Positions 1 to 8,423 of a stretch of 64,000 nucleotides of DNA are shown in pieces. Location: the NCBI GenBank assembly GCA_900542185.1, contig UQMZ01000003.1:1-64000 (forward strand). The letters are read 5' to 3'. The stretch comes from an uncultured Bacteroidales bacterium (GTDB lineage: Bacteria > Bacteroidota > Bacteroidia > Bacteroidales > Muribaculaceae). Each line of letters begins with the position of its first letter. The first letter of the stretch is position 1. The position numbers and the translations under genes are program-made. Below the pieces are notes generated by a model, which saw only the letters and a list, made by a program, of their open reading frames with translations, did not search any database and was not told the origin of the DNA.

Positions 1-48
1 TCTACACTCTCTCCGTCGTCGGCAGCGTCAGATGTGTATAAGAGACAG
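1..48 (+). other. Illumina Nextera adapter with i5 index (not genomic)
   Basis: Bases 1-7 match the end of the P5 oligonucleotide (TCTACAC). Bases 8-15 (TCTCTCCG) equal the Nextera i5 index usually called S511. Bases 16-48 are the complete Nextera read-1 transposase adapter, ending AGATGTGTATAAGAGACAG. This is untrimmed library sequence, and genomic DNA begins at 49. Confidence 0.97.
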
Positions 49-297
49 ATCCTATATGGCTCACAGGCAAGAGGCGATGCCCGACACGATTCAGATGTGG
101 ATTTGCTGATTCTGATTCCTGACAAATATAACGGCTCGGAATTCGTAAAAAGGAAACTGGATATTTCCGGCAGACTGTACGATTTGTCGTTATCTCTCGG
201 TATCGACATATCTCCCTTAATCCTCGTTCCAAAAGTATTTTTTGCCCGCGAAACTCCATTCACACGCAATGTAATGAAAGATGGTATAGCATTATGA
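49..297 (+). CDS. MNT-type minimal nucleotidyltransferase, 5'-truncated
   Basis: The reading frame entering from the adapter encodes the nucleotidyltransferase signature YGSQARG followed by DSDVD, which is the metal- and nucleotide-binding core of minimal nucleotidyltransferases (MNT). The N-terminus is lost at the contig end, so the adapter-derived methionine at 34 is not real. The last base pairs overlap the HEPN gene by an ATGA junction (294-297), so the two are translationally coupled. In known MNT-HEPN pairs the MNT protein acts as antitoxin and can adenylylate its HEPN partner; here that role is inferred from family and gene order. Base composition is AT-richer than most of the window, in keeping with an accessory module. 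Confidence 0.85.
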   Translation: MLYGSQARGDARHDSDVDLLILIPDKYNGSEFVKRKLDISGRLYDLSLSLGIDISPLILVPKVFFARETPFTRNVMKDGIAL

Positions 298-701
298 AAC
301 ATGAACTAAACAGCGGCTCCACCAAAGATTTAATTGCATATAGACTGCAACGTGCCGAAGAAACGCTTATAGAGGCAGATTATAATGCACAAGGAGAATA
401 TTATAATGCCGCAGTCAACAGATTATACTATGCTTGCTATTACGCGGCTTCAGCTCTTATGTTAACCCATAACCTTGATTCATCAAGTCATAAGGGCATC
501 AAAACCATGTTAGGGCTGCATTTCATCAAATCAGGCATTATAGATGTTAAATACGGACGTATTTATCAACAATTGTTTGAGAATCGCCAATCAGGCGATT
601 ACGAAGACTTTGTTTATTGCGATGCAGAATTATTTAACGCTTTACGTCCTGATGCTGCGGAATTTGTCGAAATGATGATACAGTTATGCAATCAAGCATA
701 G
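294..701 (+). CDS. HEPN domain protein, partner of the MNT gene
   Basis: The 135-residue all-helical protein has the UPF0332-like HEPN pattern: NRLYYACYYAA near residues 42-52, then SSHKGI, and finally ENRQSGDY near residues 95-102. Canonical HEPN RNase toxins carry R-x4-6-H. Here the arginine is followed by a tyrosine (RQSGDY) with no histidine, as in the UPF0332 subgroup, so RNase activity cannot be assumed. It overlaps the upstream nucleotidyltransferase by 4 bp. The probable role is the toxin or effector half of a toxin-antitoxin or phage-defence pair. No promoter of its own is seen, as expected for the distal gene. Confidence 0.85.
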   Translation: MKHELNSGSTKDLIAYRLQRAEETLIEADYNAQGEYYNAAVNRLYYACYYAASALMLTHNLDSSSHKGIKTMLGLHFIKSGIIDVKYGRIYQQLFENRQSGDYEDFVYCDAELFNALRPDAAEFVEMMIQLCNQA

Positions 702-761
702 ATTTTATTATCATTGAACCGGGAAATACCCTGCGACACTTCGGCGTTGCTATCGGCGCCG

Positions 762-2129
762 CTATTTCTGGGGCGGGGTGTGGCGGAGGCGTGACCGGAG
801 GGCGGCGAGGTCGTCGTGGCCGGTGTTGAACCAGAGGGAACGGGGATTGACGTATTTCATCACGACGTAGCTGATCAGGGCGCAAATCACGTAGGCGGGC
901 ATGTAGCGCAGCGAATTGGTCATCTCGGCCAGAATGAACACGGACATCAGCGGGGCGTGCGTGCTGCATCCCAACATGGCGCCCATGGCCGCCAGCGACA
1001 TGTACCATACCGGTATCTCCGTGCCGAACAATTGGTTGATACCATGACCGAACAGGCAGCCGGCCACGGCGCCGATAAACATGGCGGGCACCATCTCGCC
1101 GGCCACACCGCCGCCGTTGTTGGCCGCGGCAACCAGTATGCCTTTCACAAGCAGGATGAATGTAAGCGCCAGGAAAAACATCGTGCCGGCGGCATGATGG
1201 GTAGCGAACACTCCCTGCCGCATCAGCATCGGGAAATCGCCGCGTATCAGGCTGACCATCACGCTGTCTCCCTCGCCGAACAGCGCCGGCACCAGGAACA
1301 CGCACCATGACATGGCCACGCCTGTCAGCACCGCCTTGCTCCAGGGATTCTTCATCTTATCCAGCAGGGCGCACACCTTGTTGCGCGTCCATACATACCA
1401 TAAGGAATAGAAACCCAAGAACACGCCTAACAGCATGATCCAGCCGATGTCGGCGTTGTCGGGAAACCGGATGCCAAACGAGACGTCGAACGGCGTACCG
1501 CTCAGAAGCATCGACGTGACCGATGCCGTGAGACATCCCAACACCAGGGCGAACATGGCCAACGCGCCGAATTCAATCTCCAGCACCTCCATCGCATAAA
1601 GCATCCCACCCACGGGGGCCTTGAAGATGGCGGCGATGCCGGCACCGCCGCCTATCGCCACCAGCATACGCAAATGCCGTGCCTCCAGCCCGCATTTACG
1701 GCCTATGCCGCTTGCTAACGCTCCGCCGCTCAGGGCCGTGGGGCCTTCCGAACCGGCCGAGGCGCCGAAACCGACGGTAAGGGAACAAAGAATTATGGAC
1801 CACACGGAATCGGAAACCGGAATATTATAGTCGCTGCCGCGGCCATGAAGTTTTTTGATCAGTTTTGCCGACCCGCACGACAGATCGCGCTTCAGCACAT
1901 AGCGCTGGATTATCATGGTGATCATTATGCCGACTACCGGGAGTGCCAGAAGAAGCCAGTTAAGCGAGCGGTCGGGATTGATGCCGTGCGCGAACATACG
2001 CCACAGCATCGTCATGAGCCACTTCAATAACTCGGCAAGGGCACCGGCCCCTACTCCCACCGCCACGGACGCCGTGACGACGATGACCGGTACCGGCACC
2101 CTTCGCAATATGTCTGTTATGTTTTTCAC
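762..2129 (-). CDS. ClC-family chloride channel/transporter
   Basis: The 455-residue polytopic membrane protein has the ClC selectivity motifs in order: GSAK near residue 86, GSEGP at residues 126-130 (its glutamate is the position of the gating glutamate), GGGAGIAAIFKAP near 160-172, and GGGVAGEMVPAM in the C-terminal half. There is no C-terminal CBS domain, so it is the short bacterial form. Known relatives exchange chloride for protons or conduct chloride or fluoride; which applies here cannot be told. The frame begins with GTG at 2127-2129, preceded by a purine-rich AGGGGAAG. It is not clearly coupled to its neighbours. Confidence 0.9.
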   Translation of the reverse strand: MKNITDILRRVPVPVIVVTASVAVGVGAGALAELLKWLMTMLWRMFAHGINPDRSLNWLLLALPVVGIMITMIIQRYVLKRDLSCGSAKLIKKLHGRGSDYNIPVSDSVWSIILCSLTVGFGASAGSEGPTALSGGALASGIGRKCGLEARHLRMLVAIGGGAGIAAIFKAPVGGMLYAMEVLEIEFGALAMFALVLGCLTASVTSMLLSGTPFDVSFGIRFPDNADIGWIMLLGVFLGFYSLWYVWTRNKVCALLDKMKNPWSKAVLTGVAMSWCVFLVPALFGEGDSVMVSLIRGDFPMLMRQGVFATHHAAGTMFFLALTFILLVKGILVAAANNGGGVAGEMVPAMFIGAVAGCLFGHGINQLFGTEIPVWYMSLAAMGAMLGCSTHAPLMSVFILAEMTNSLRYMPAYVICALISYVVMKYVNPRSLWFNTGHDDLAALRSRLRHTPPQK

Positions 2130-2197
2130 GTCTTCCCCTTTTCGTATTCACCGGAGACGACGCCCGAAAACAGCCGTTACGTAAGGCCGTTCACTGC

Positions 2198-4147
2198 CTA
2201 TTTATTGGTCAGAATCATCACCTGACGCGGCGCGAATGTCATGGTCGGCTCAATCGTGACATCCCGTCCCGACACCACATCGTGTCTGACCGTTCCGTAC
2301 GGCAATACCTCGAGCGTACGCTCCATCGTCACCTCGTTGGGAGTGTCCTTGCCGTTGAGCAACACCACCACTTCCTTGTCACCGAGACGACGCTGATATG
2401 CATATATACCGTTTTGAGGCATAAAATGTTTTAGCGAACCCTTGGAAATTACATCATTTCCTTCGTTTCGGCGCCATTGCAGCACATTGCGGAGGAAATC
2501 GTACGCCTCGTTCTGCAGCGCGGTACGACCCTGCGCGGTGAACGCATCGGTCTTGTCGCCGGGGAATCCGCCGGGCATGTCGAGACGGATGTAACCGTCC
2601 GAGCCCTCCTTTGAACCGTTCATCAGCAGTTCCGAACCGTAATATATCTGCGGAATTCCGCGTGTGGTCAGCAGCCAGGCCATGGCCTGCTTCCAGGGAC
2701 CGAGTTCCTTGGAATCGGCCGGCATCTTCTCCAGGAAGCGGTCGGAGTCGTGATTGTCCAGGAACGTGAGCACATGCTGCGGATCGGCATACAGGAAATC
2801 CTGAGCCAAGTGGTCGTACACGTCGTTGAGGCCATGCCAGGGGTCGGTGTCGGCATAGAATGCCTTGCGGCCGTTGAGTATGGCCCAGAAGTCCATGACC
2901 GTAGGCAGATTGGTCTGCTCGGGATTGAGCTTGCTGTCCTTCTGCCAGAAAGCCGAGCCGGCCTCGTTGGAGTACCAGCACTCGCCCACGATGTTGAAGT
3001 TTGGATATTCGCGCAGCACGTCGGCACCCCACTGCGACATGCCGCGCATATCGGCATACGGATACGTGTCCATACGGATGCCGTCAATCTTGCTGTTCTC
3101 TATCCACCAGATGGAGTTCTGAATCAGATACTTCATCACCTCCGGGTTGCGCTGGTTCAGGTCGGGCATAGCCGACACGAACCAACCGTTCACCGTCTTG
3201 TCCTTGTCATAGTCCGACACGTACGGGTCGTGGGCGGTGGTGAGTCGGAAATTGGTAAGCGTCTTGCCGTCGGGATGGTTGTACCAGTCGGCCGAGGGCA
3301 TGTCCTTCATCCAGGGATGGTTCACGCCTGTGTGGTTGAATATCATATCCATCACCACCTTAAGACCCATGTTATGCGCGGAGTCGATCAGATTGTTCCA
3401 CTCGGTATTTGTGCCGAAACGCGGATCGACGCGGTAATAGTCGGTGGTGGCATAACCGTGGTACGAGCCGCCGGGCATATCGTTCTCCAGTACCGGCGTC
3501 ATCCATAGGGCGGTGACACCCAACGTGTCGAGGTATCCGAGACGGCTCTTGATGCCGGCTATGTTGCCGCCATGACGTCCGTTGGGGTCGTTGCGGTCGA
3601 TGGCCGGATCATATTCCAGACCGTTGCCCGCAGTCTTTTTGCCTTTACTTTCCGGCTCGACACGTGCGAAGCGGTCGGGCATCAGCAGATACAGCACGTC
3701 CGAAGCGTCGAATCCCTTGTAGTCCCCGGCCTTGCGCGTACGTGCCAACAGCGGATAGCTCAGTTCGCGGCGCTTGCCGTCGCGGGTCACGTCAAACTTC
3801 ACGTTCCCGGCCTTGGCGTCACGCGCTATCTTAAGGTACACGAACTTGTAGTTGGGGCTGTCCAATTTGAACTGGCGCAGTATCTCCACGCCGGGATAGC
3901 GTGTGGAAAACTCGGCGTCGCCGATGCCCGGACCTGTTACCATCAGCTGCAGCGTGTCGTTGGCCATCCCGGTCCACCAGCACGGCGGCTCCACGCGCGT
4001 TATGTCACCTTTCTTCAGCGCCGAACCCGACAGTGCGGGGCTGATTTCGGCCGCCCATGCGTTGCCCGCGCAGCTCACGGCCCCGAGTCCTGCGAGTCCG
4101 CATGCCATCCTTGTCACAATTCCTTTCCAGTTTCCTTTCATGGTCAT
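2198..4147 (-). CDS. susA: GH13 neopullulanase/cyclomaltodextrinase, SusA-like
   Basis: The 649-residue secreted alpha-amylase-family enzyme has a signal peptide (residues 1-33, cleavage probably after AWA; the nearby AVSC is a poor lipobox). An N-terminal immunoglobulin-like domain spans about 40-135, followed by the (beta/alpha)8 barrel. Catalytic landmarks are GIRMD (Asp360, nucleophile), IVGE (Glu389, acid/base) and LDNHDSD near 465 (transition-state Asp). A beta-sandwich closes the C-terminus. It would cut alpha-1,4 (and possibly alpha-1,6) links of malto-oligosaccharides in the periplasm. ATG codons lie at 4147 and 4141 and either could start. No SusC/SusD genes are adjacent, although pullulanase and GH97 genes lie elsewhere in the window. 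Confidence 0.92.
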   Translation of the reverse strand: MTMKGNWKGIVTRMACGLAGLGAVSCAGNAWAAEISPALSGSALKKGDITRVEPPCWWTGMANDTLQLMVTGPGIGDAEFSTRYPGVEILRQFKLDSPNYKFVYLKIARDAKAGNVKFDVTRDGKRRELSYPLLARTRKAGDYKGFDASDVLYLLMPDRFARVEPESKGKKTAGNGLEYDPAIDRNDPNGRHGGNIAGIKSRLGYLDTLGVTALWMTPVLENDMPGGSYHGYATTDYYRVDPRFGTNTEWNNLIDSAHNMGLKVVMDMIFNHTGVNHPWMKDMPSADWYNHPDGKTLTNFRLTTAHDPYVSDYDKDKTVNGWFVSAMPDLNQRNPEVMKYLIQNSIWWIENSKIDGIRMDTYPYADMRGMSQWGADVLREYPNFNIVGECWYSNEAGSAFWQKDSKLNPEQTNLPTVMDFWAILNGRKAFYADTDPWHGLNDVYDHLAQDFLYADPQHVLTFLDNHDSDRFLEKMPADSKELGPWKQAMAWLLTTRGIPQIYYGSELLMNGSKEGSDGYIRLDMPGGFPGDKTDAFTAQGRTALQNEAYDFLRNVLQWRRNEGNDVISKGSLKHFMPQNGIYAYQRRLGDKEVVVLLNGKDTPNEVTMERTLEVLPYGTVRHDVVSGRDVTIEPTMTFAPRQVMILTNK

Positions 4148-4173
4148 ATCAATTAGGTTGTCTTATACTTTCA

Positions 4174-4236
4174 CCTCGTCACTCGTCACTATGACTTCTG
4201 ACTTGCCTCGTCACTCGTCACTATGACTTATGACTT
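4174..4236. repeat. Two tandem copies of a 31-bp repeat built of GTCACTC/GTCACTA words
   Basis: Copy 1 (4174-4204) and copy 2 (4206-4236) are nearly identical, each starting CCTCGTCACTCGTCAC and ending in GACTT. They lie just upstream of the susA-like gene, in its possible 5' leader. No hairpin is evident and the function is unknown. Confidence 0.85.
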
Positions 4237-4327
4237 AATTATATTCCGCAAAAATACAGCGTTTTTTCATTTCCACATAACCAAAATGTGTTCGATTTGA
4301 TGCAATTTAATATATTTTAACATTTAA

Positions 4328-4361
4328 TTTGCAAGCGGCCATTGATTTATCATTAATTTTG
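4328..4361 (+). promoter_or_regulatory. Bacteroidetes-type promoter for the thioredoxin-fold gene
   Basis: TTTG (4328-4331), 22 bp, then TAATTTTG (4354-4361), matching the -33/-7 pattern with slightly long spacing. The start codon follows about 48 bp downstream. Confidence 0.55.
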
Positions 4362-4409
4362 TCATGACAACATAAAACCCGACCTGACGCAATAACAACA
4401 AAACAATAT

Positions 4410-6281
4410 ATGAGCAAAAAAATTACCAGTATTCTCATCGCCGGCCTTATAGGCGGCACATTGACCGCAGGCGCCGATGAGATTGAATTTACGTACAACC
4501 CCGGCCTCGAGAACGCCACGGTATACGGCTACAACCGAAAGGAGAAATATGACGTGGCCATACGCATCGCCAATCCGCAATACACTGGCACCCGAGTAAA
4601 GGGATTCAAGGTCAATCTTCCTGTGACCGAAGATGCGATAGAGGACGTTACCGGCTGGCTGTCTACCGAACTTAAGCTGACTGACGGCGTCAACGCTCCC
4701 GACATCACCACAGTACCCGGCGAGATAGACGGCGAGTATATACTTAACGTATCCTTCCCCACGCCCTACACCATTACGGATGCCGGCGTATGGGTGGGCT
4801 ATTCGTTTAACATCACTGCATTAGGAACGAATTATTACTATCCGGGAGTACCAATCGCCTATGTCAAAACCACTGAAAATCTGGACTACGGCCTTTGGGC
4901 CCACAGCAGCAAATCGCATACGGAATGGTACAACCTGGGCGAAGAGTTAGGTGGCGTGAGCGACATGGTGGTGACTCTGGACATGGACTTCGGTCCCGAT
5001 GACGCGGCCATCAAGCTTCCGGCACAGAGCTATATCAAGGCCGGCGAAGTCTATGACGTTCCGGTCACTCTGATCAACCACGGCGAAAGTCCGCTGCAGG
5101 ACATAACCTTCTCATACACCATCGGCGATTACAGCAACACGGGCTCGCTGCACCTTGCCGATCCCATAGCCGTTGACGGCGCCAGGGCCACCGTCAACCT
5201 GCCCCTCGGCCCCGTCGGGACATTGGGTCAGTTCCCCTTTAAGGTGAAATTAGAGACTTCCAACGGCAAAACCAACACCGACCCCGGGCGTGAGGCCGAA
5301 GCCACGATGAACGTATGGCCTCTGATTCCGGTGACACGCCCGCTGGTTGAGGAATTCACGGGTCTGGGTTGCGGATGGTGTCCAGCCGGTTATGTGGCGA
5401 TGGAATATATGCTGCAGACGCATGGCGACATGTTCGTAGGAATGGCCTATCACAGTGCGGAATACGAGAACGGCATGATGTCATGCGTACCCGTCCGTAA
5501 ATTCCCCATAAACGTAACTTCCTATCCATATTCCGACATCAACCGCGCCGTAGGCCTGGAACCGGCACAGATTCCTTTCCGCTGGGACGAGTATGCCGCT
5601 TTGAAGAGCCCGGCAGCGATCGAAGCTGACTTCAAATGGAATGACGAGGCCCACACCTCGGCCACAGTCACCGCCAAAGTCACCTTCGTGATGGATATGG
5701 ACAACGCCGACTACAAATTGGCTTTCGGACTCACCGCCAACGGCCTGAGGAACGGTCGATGGGCACAGCGCAATTATTTTCACGAATGGTCGACAGGCAC
5801 CGGCGTCGACTCCCCGCTCTGGGATCTCTTCCTGAACAAAGAAGACGAGTATGTACGCGACCTTACTTTCAACGACGTGGTGGTGTATTGTCCCAATGCG
5901 GGCGGCGAGGAGAACTCGGTTCCCGCTTCAATAAAAGCCGGCCAGATCATAACGTACGACTGGACGGTCGACATGAACGACGTGAAGAACATCAAGGGTG
6001 AGAAAATCATAAACGAAGGCGCCTCGATCCAGGGTGTCGCCATCCTGCTGGACAATCAGGGCGAAGCCGTCAACTCCATCAAGACCGCAGCGGTGGAATA
6101 CCACGATTGTCCTTATACCTCGGGCATAGAAGAGATATCGGCCGAGAACGCAAATGTCGTATCCACCCTGTACTACAACCTGCAGGGCGTAGCCGTCAAG
6201 AACCCCGCCAAGGGCATATTCCTTAAGAGCGAGACCCTCTCCGACGGCTCCCGCCGCACATCCAAAATCACTATTCCGTGA
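4410..6281 (+). CDS. Secreted thioredoxin-fold (Omp28-like) protein with C-terminal sorting-like tail
   Basis: The 623-residue exported protein has a signal peptide (about residues 1-21), a large beta-rich N-terminal half, and an Omp28/thioredoxin-like domain beginning near residue 313. A redox motif CGWC lies at residues 321-324 in EEFTGLGCGWC. The last ~45 residues (YYNLQGV, then KGIFLK, ending in a short basic strand) resemble the C-terminal tails of many secreted Bacteroidales proteins, some of which use the type IX secretion system. Substrate and partner are unknown. A surface or periplasmic thiol-disulfide role is the family inference. It is single-cistron: a promoter lies in front and a terminator behind. 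Confidence 0.75.
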   Translation: MSKKITSILIAGLIGGTLTAGADEIEFTYNPGLENATVYGYNRKEKYDVAIRIANPQYTGTRVKGFKVNLPVTEDAIEDVTGWLSTELKLTDGVNAPDITTVPGEIDGEYILNVSFPTPYTITDAGVWVGYSFNITALGTNYYYPGVPIAYVKTTENLDYGLWAHSSKSHTEWYNLGEELGGVSDMVVTLDMDFGPDDAAIKLPAQSYIKAGEVYDVPVTLINHGESPLQDITFSYTIGDYSNTGSLHLADPIAVDGARATVNLPLGPVGTLGQFPFKVKLETSNGKTNTDPGREAEATMNVWPLIPVTRPLVEEFTGLGCGWCPAGYVAMEYMLQTHGDMFVGMAYHSAEYENGMMSCVPVRKFPINVTSYPYSDINRAVGLEPAQIPFRWDEYAALKSPAAIEADFKWNDEAHTSATVTAKVTFVMDMDNADYKLAFGLTANGLRNGRWAQRNYFHEWSTGTGVDSPLWDLFLNKEDEYVRDLTFNDVVVYCPNAGGEENSVPASIKAGQIITYDWTVDMNDVKNIKGEKIINEGASIQGVAILLDNQGEAVNSIKTAAVEYHDCPYTSGIEEISAENANVVSTLYYNLQGVAVKNPAKGIFLKSETLSDGSRRTSKITIP

Positions 6282-6339
6282 CCCCCGCCCACCAGGACCC
6301 GCTGATCTGACCGTCCCCGGTCCTATCGGTGCCGAGCAT

Positions 6340-6381
6340 AGAGTCCGTCCTTGCCGTAATGGCATCGGCGGACTCTTTTTT
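6340..6381 (+). terminator. Rho-independent terminator after the thioredoxin-fold gene
   Basis: AGAGTCCG (6340-6347) pairs with CGGACTCT (6369-6376), followed by a run of T. Confidence 0.88.
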
Positions 6382-6409
6382 GCGGTTTCAACATTTTTTT
6401 GTAAATTTG
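6379..6409 (+). promoter_or_regulatory. Promoter of the TPR sensor gene, overlapping the terminator T-run
   Basis: TTTG (6379-6382), 19 bp, TAAATTTG (6402-6409). The -33 element is formed by the T-run of the preceding terminator. The start codon is at 6431, giving a leader of about 15 nt. Confidence 0.75.
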
Positions 6410-6430
6410 TAGAATATAGGGACTAAAACT

Positions 6431-8407
6431 ATGAAAACGAAACATCTCCTGACTACATTACTGACACTGGTCGCATGCGTGGCGGCCGGTGCTTCCCGCC
6501 ATAACCCTGACATAGAGCTACCCAGACTCCAGACTCAGCTTCGCATAGCCGGCACATCGTCCGACTCCGTCAAGATCCTTTACGACATGTACGATCTTCA
6601 GCCCCGCGCCCAGCGACTGGGGACCGGAAAGGAAATATTCCGCGTGGCGGGTAACGCCGGCGACGTGTCGGCACAGCTTGACGCAGTGCGCCTGAACAGC
6701 AACCTTTACAATCAGGAAGCAGACTTCGCTCGTCTGCAGAGTCTGGTATCGGGGCTTCCGAAATCGCAGGAACGTGACGAAACGCTTTTGTTCCTGAAAC
6801 TAAAGGACCTGTCGTACGCATCGCGCCGTCCTGTCAAGGAAGGCGCGGATCCGGTATCGGACGTGATACACAAGCTCAACACCACCCCGATGGCCAAGCA
6901 GAATCCCACCCAACGGCTCCTGAACCTGTACACCCTGACGGCATACATGCGCAACGTGCCCGGGTCGAAACTGCTGGTAAGCTACATGGACTCCCTGATG
7001 ATGATGGTGGATGGCAAGGACTATAAGCTGTATGCCCTGCGCAACATGATATACAGCGAGGCCTCGAACATATATACCGATGCGGGACAGGAGAAGAAAG
7101 CCGTGGAGGCCGACCGCAAACTGCTTGAGGTTATAGCCGGGCTGGAGAAGAAATACCGGGACGCCGGCCGCAAATACCGCGACTACAGCGAATCGAAATA
7201 TGTGGTGTATCGCCGCATGCTGCGCAACTACAAGGCGCTGACACCCGCCGAGGTAGACAAATGCTATAACGCCATCCATTCTCTGGCAGGCACCAGCGGC
7301 GATGTGGCACGGGACGTCAACGGCATGCGCGACGTCAACATCTACTACAACATGGCCAAGGGACACTATGCCGAGGCATTGCCCTTGCTTAAAGAACGCC
7401 TTAAGCGCGACCTGCCGGCACCGGTGCTGCGCCAGACACTGCTGATGCTGCAGACAGCCGCACGCGAGACCGGAGACAGCGCGACGCTGATTTCCGCCCT
7501 GTCCGATTACAACATGCTCATGGACCGCCTTGACAAGGAAAACATAGCCCAGAAATATCAGGAACTGCAGATAGCATACGATGTCAACAAGCTCAAGGCC
7601 CACAACGAGCGTCTGCGCATGGAGAAGGCCGAGGCGGAAATTAAGTCGCTCCGGACCAATTCCACTTACTACATCATCTTCATGGTTGTGTTCGTGGTCC
7701 TGCTGGTGATATTGATTTATTATTGGTCGCGTTATCGTCGCAACATGATGCGCATAAACCGCTTCGCCGCGATAATGGACCGCCAGTGCAATATCCTGAA
7801 GGCCGAGAAATATTCCGATTACGACACTATCGACGCTGTATCGCAGGCGCCGTTCAGGACATCTACGGACGCGGCCATCATGCTGCGCTCCATTTTCTCC
7901 AACGTACTGTACGTGTCGGCCATAGGCCAGGAGGACCGCGAACGGCATCTGGAAGACACCACCATCAACCGTGTTCTGCAACTGACCGTCGATCAGTTCC
8001 GGGACTTCAAACAGCCCTCCACCAATCTGACCGTCACTTATCCTGACCCGGACTTCAGGATATTCACCGACACGCAGTGCATGTGTTATGTCCTGAGCCA
8101 CATACTGGACTATGCCCAGCGTCATAGCGGGTCGGGCGACATCTATATGGAAGCCGAGCATATTCCCGAGTCGAATCTGATGCAGGTGATATTCCGTCAT
8201 GACGGCATCCGGATACCACGCGGCAACGAACAGAACCTGTTCGAGAATTTCGTTGACATCGACGCCATGATCAAAAGCGACGACTCGGTCCTGTTCATCT
8301 GTCGTCTCATAGCGTTCCTGCTGCAATGCAACATCGCCTACAATCCCCACAAGGAGGGCCACGCCCAGCTTGTGGTCACCATCCCCACATACCAGAAACC
8401 CTGCTGA
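6431..8407 (+). CDS. TPR-containing membrane sensor with degenerate histidine-kinase-like domain
   Basis: The 658-residue protein has a signal sequence (1-22), a ~370-residue periplasmic helical-repeat (TPR-like) region, a predicted coiled coil (about 385-410), one membrane span (YIIFMVVFVVLLVILIYYW, about 417-435) and a cytoplasmic domain. The layout matches Bacteroidetes TPR-histidine kinases. However, the cytoplasmic part lacks a recognisable H-box, its N-box equivalent reads YVLSHILDYA without the Asn, and no DxGxG motif is visible (FRHDGIRIP instead). It is therefore probably a non-catalytic signalling protein. No response regulator is adjacent. The helicase gene follows after 16 bp and may be co-transcribed. 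Confidence 0.7.
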   Translation: MKTKHLLTTLLTLVACVAAGASRHNPDIELPRLQTQLRIAGTSSDSVKILYDMYDLQPRAQRLGTGKEIFRVAGNAGDVSAQLDAVRLNSNLYNQEADFARLQSLVSGLPKSQERDETLLFLKLKDLSYASRRPVKEGADPVSDVIHKLNTTPMAKQNPTQRLLNLYTLTAYMRNVPGSKLLVSYMDSLMMMVDGKDYKLYALRNMIYSEASNIYTDAGQEKKAVEADRKLLEVIAGLEKKYRDAGRKYRDYSESKYVVYRRMLRNYKALTPAEVDKCYNAIHSLAGTSGDVARDVNGMRDVNIYYNMAKGHYAEALPLLKERLKRDLPAPVLRQTLLMLQTAARETGDSATLISALSDYNMLMDRLDKENIAQKYQELQIAYDVNKLKAHNERLRMEKAEAEIKSLRTNSTYYIIFMVVFVVLLVILIYYWSRYRRNMMRINRFAAIMDRQCNILKAEKYSDYDTIDAVSQAPFRTSTDAAIMLRSIFSNVLYVSAIGQEDRERHLEDTTINRVLQLTVDQFRDFKQPSTNLTVTYPDPDFRIFTDTQCMCYVLSHILDYAQRHSGSGDIYMEAEHIPESNLMQVIFRHDGIRIPRGNEQNLFENFVDIDAMIKSDDSVLFICRLIAFLLQCNIAYNPHKEGHAQLVVTIPTYQKPC

Positions 8408-8423
8408 CATCACATCATTCCTC

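Noticed and set aside
34..48. Methionine start for the nucleotidyltransferase gene at base 34
   Set aside because: That ATG belongs to the Nextera adapter.
16..48. A Tn5-like mosaic end suggesting a natural transposon
   Set aside because: The mosaic-end sequence is joined to P5 and index sequence, so it is library-derived.
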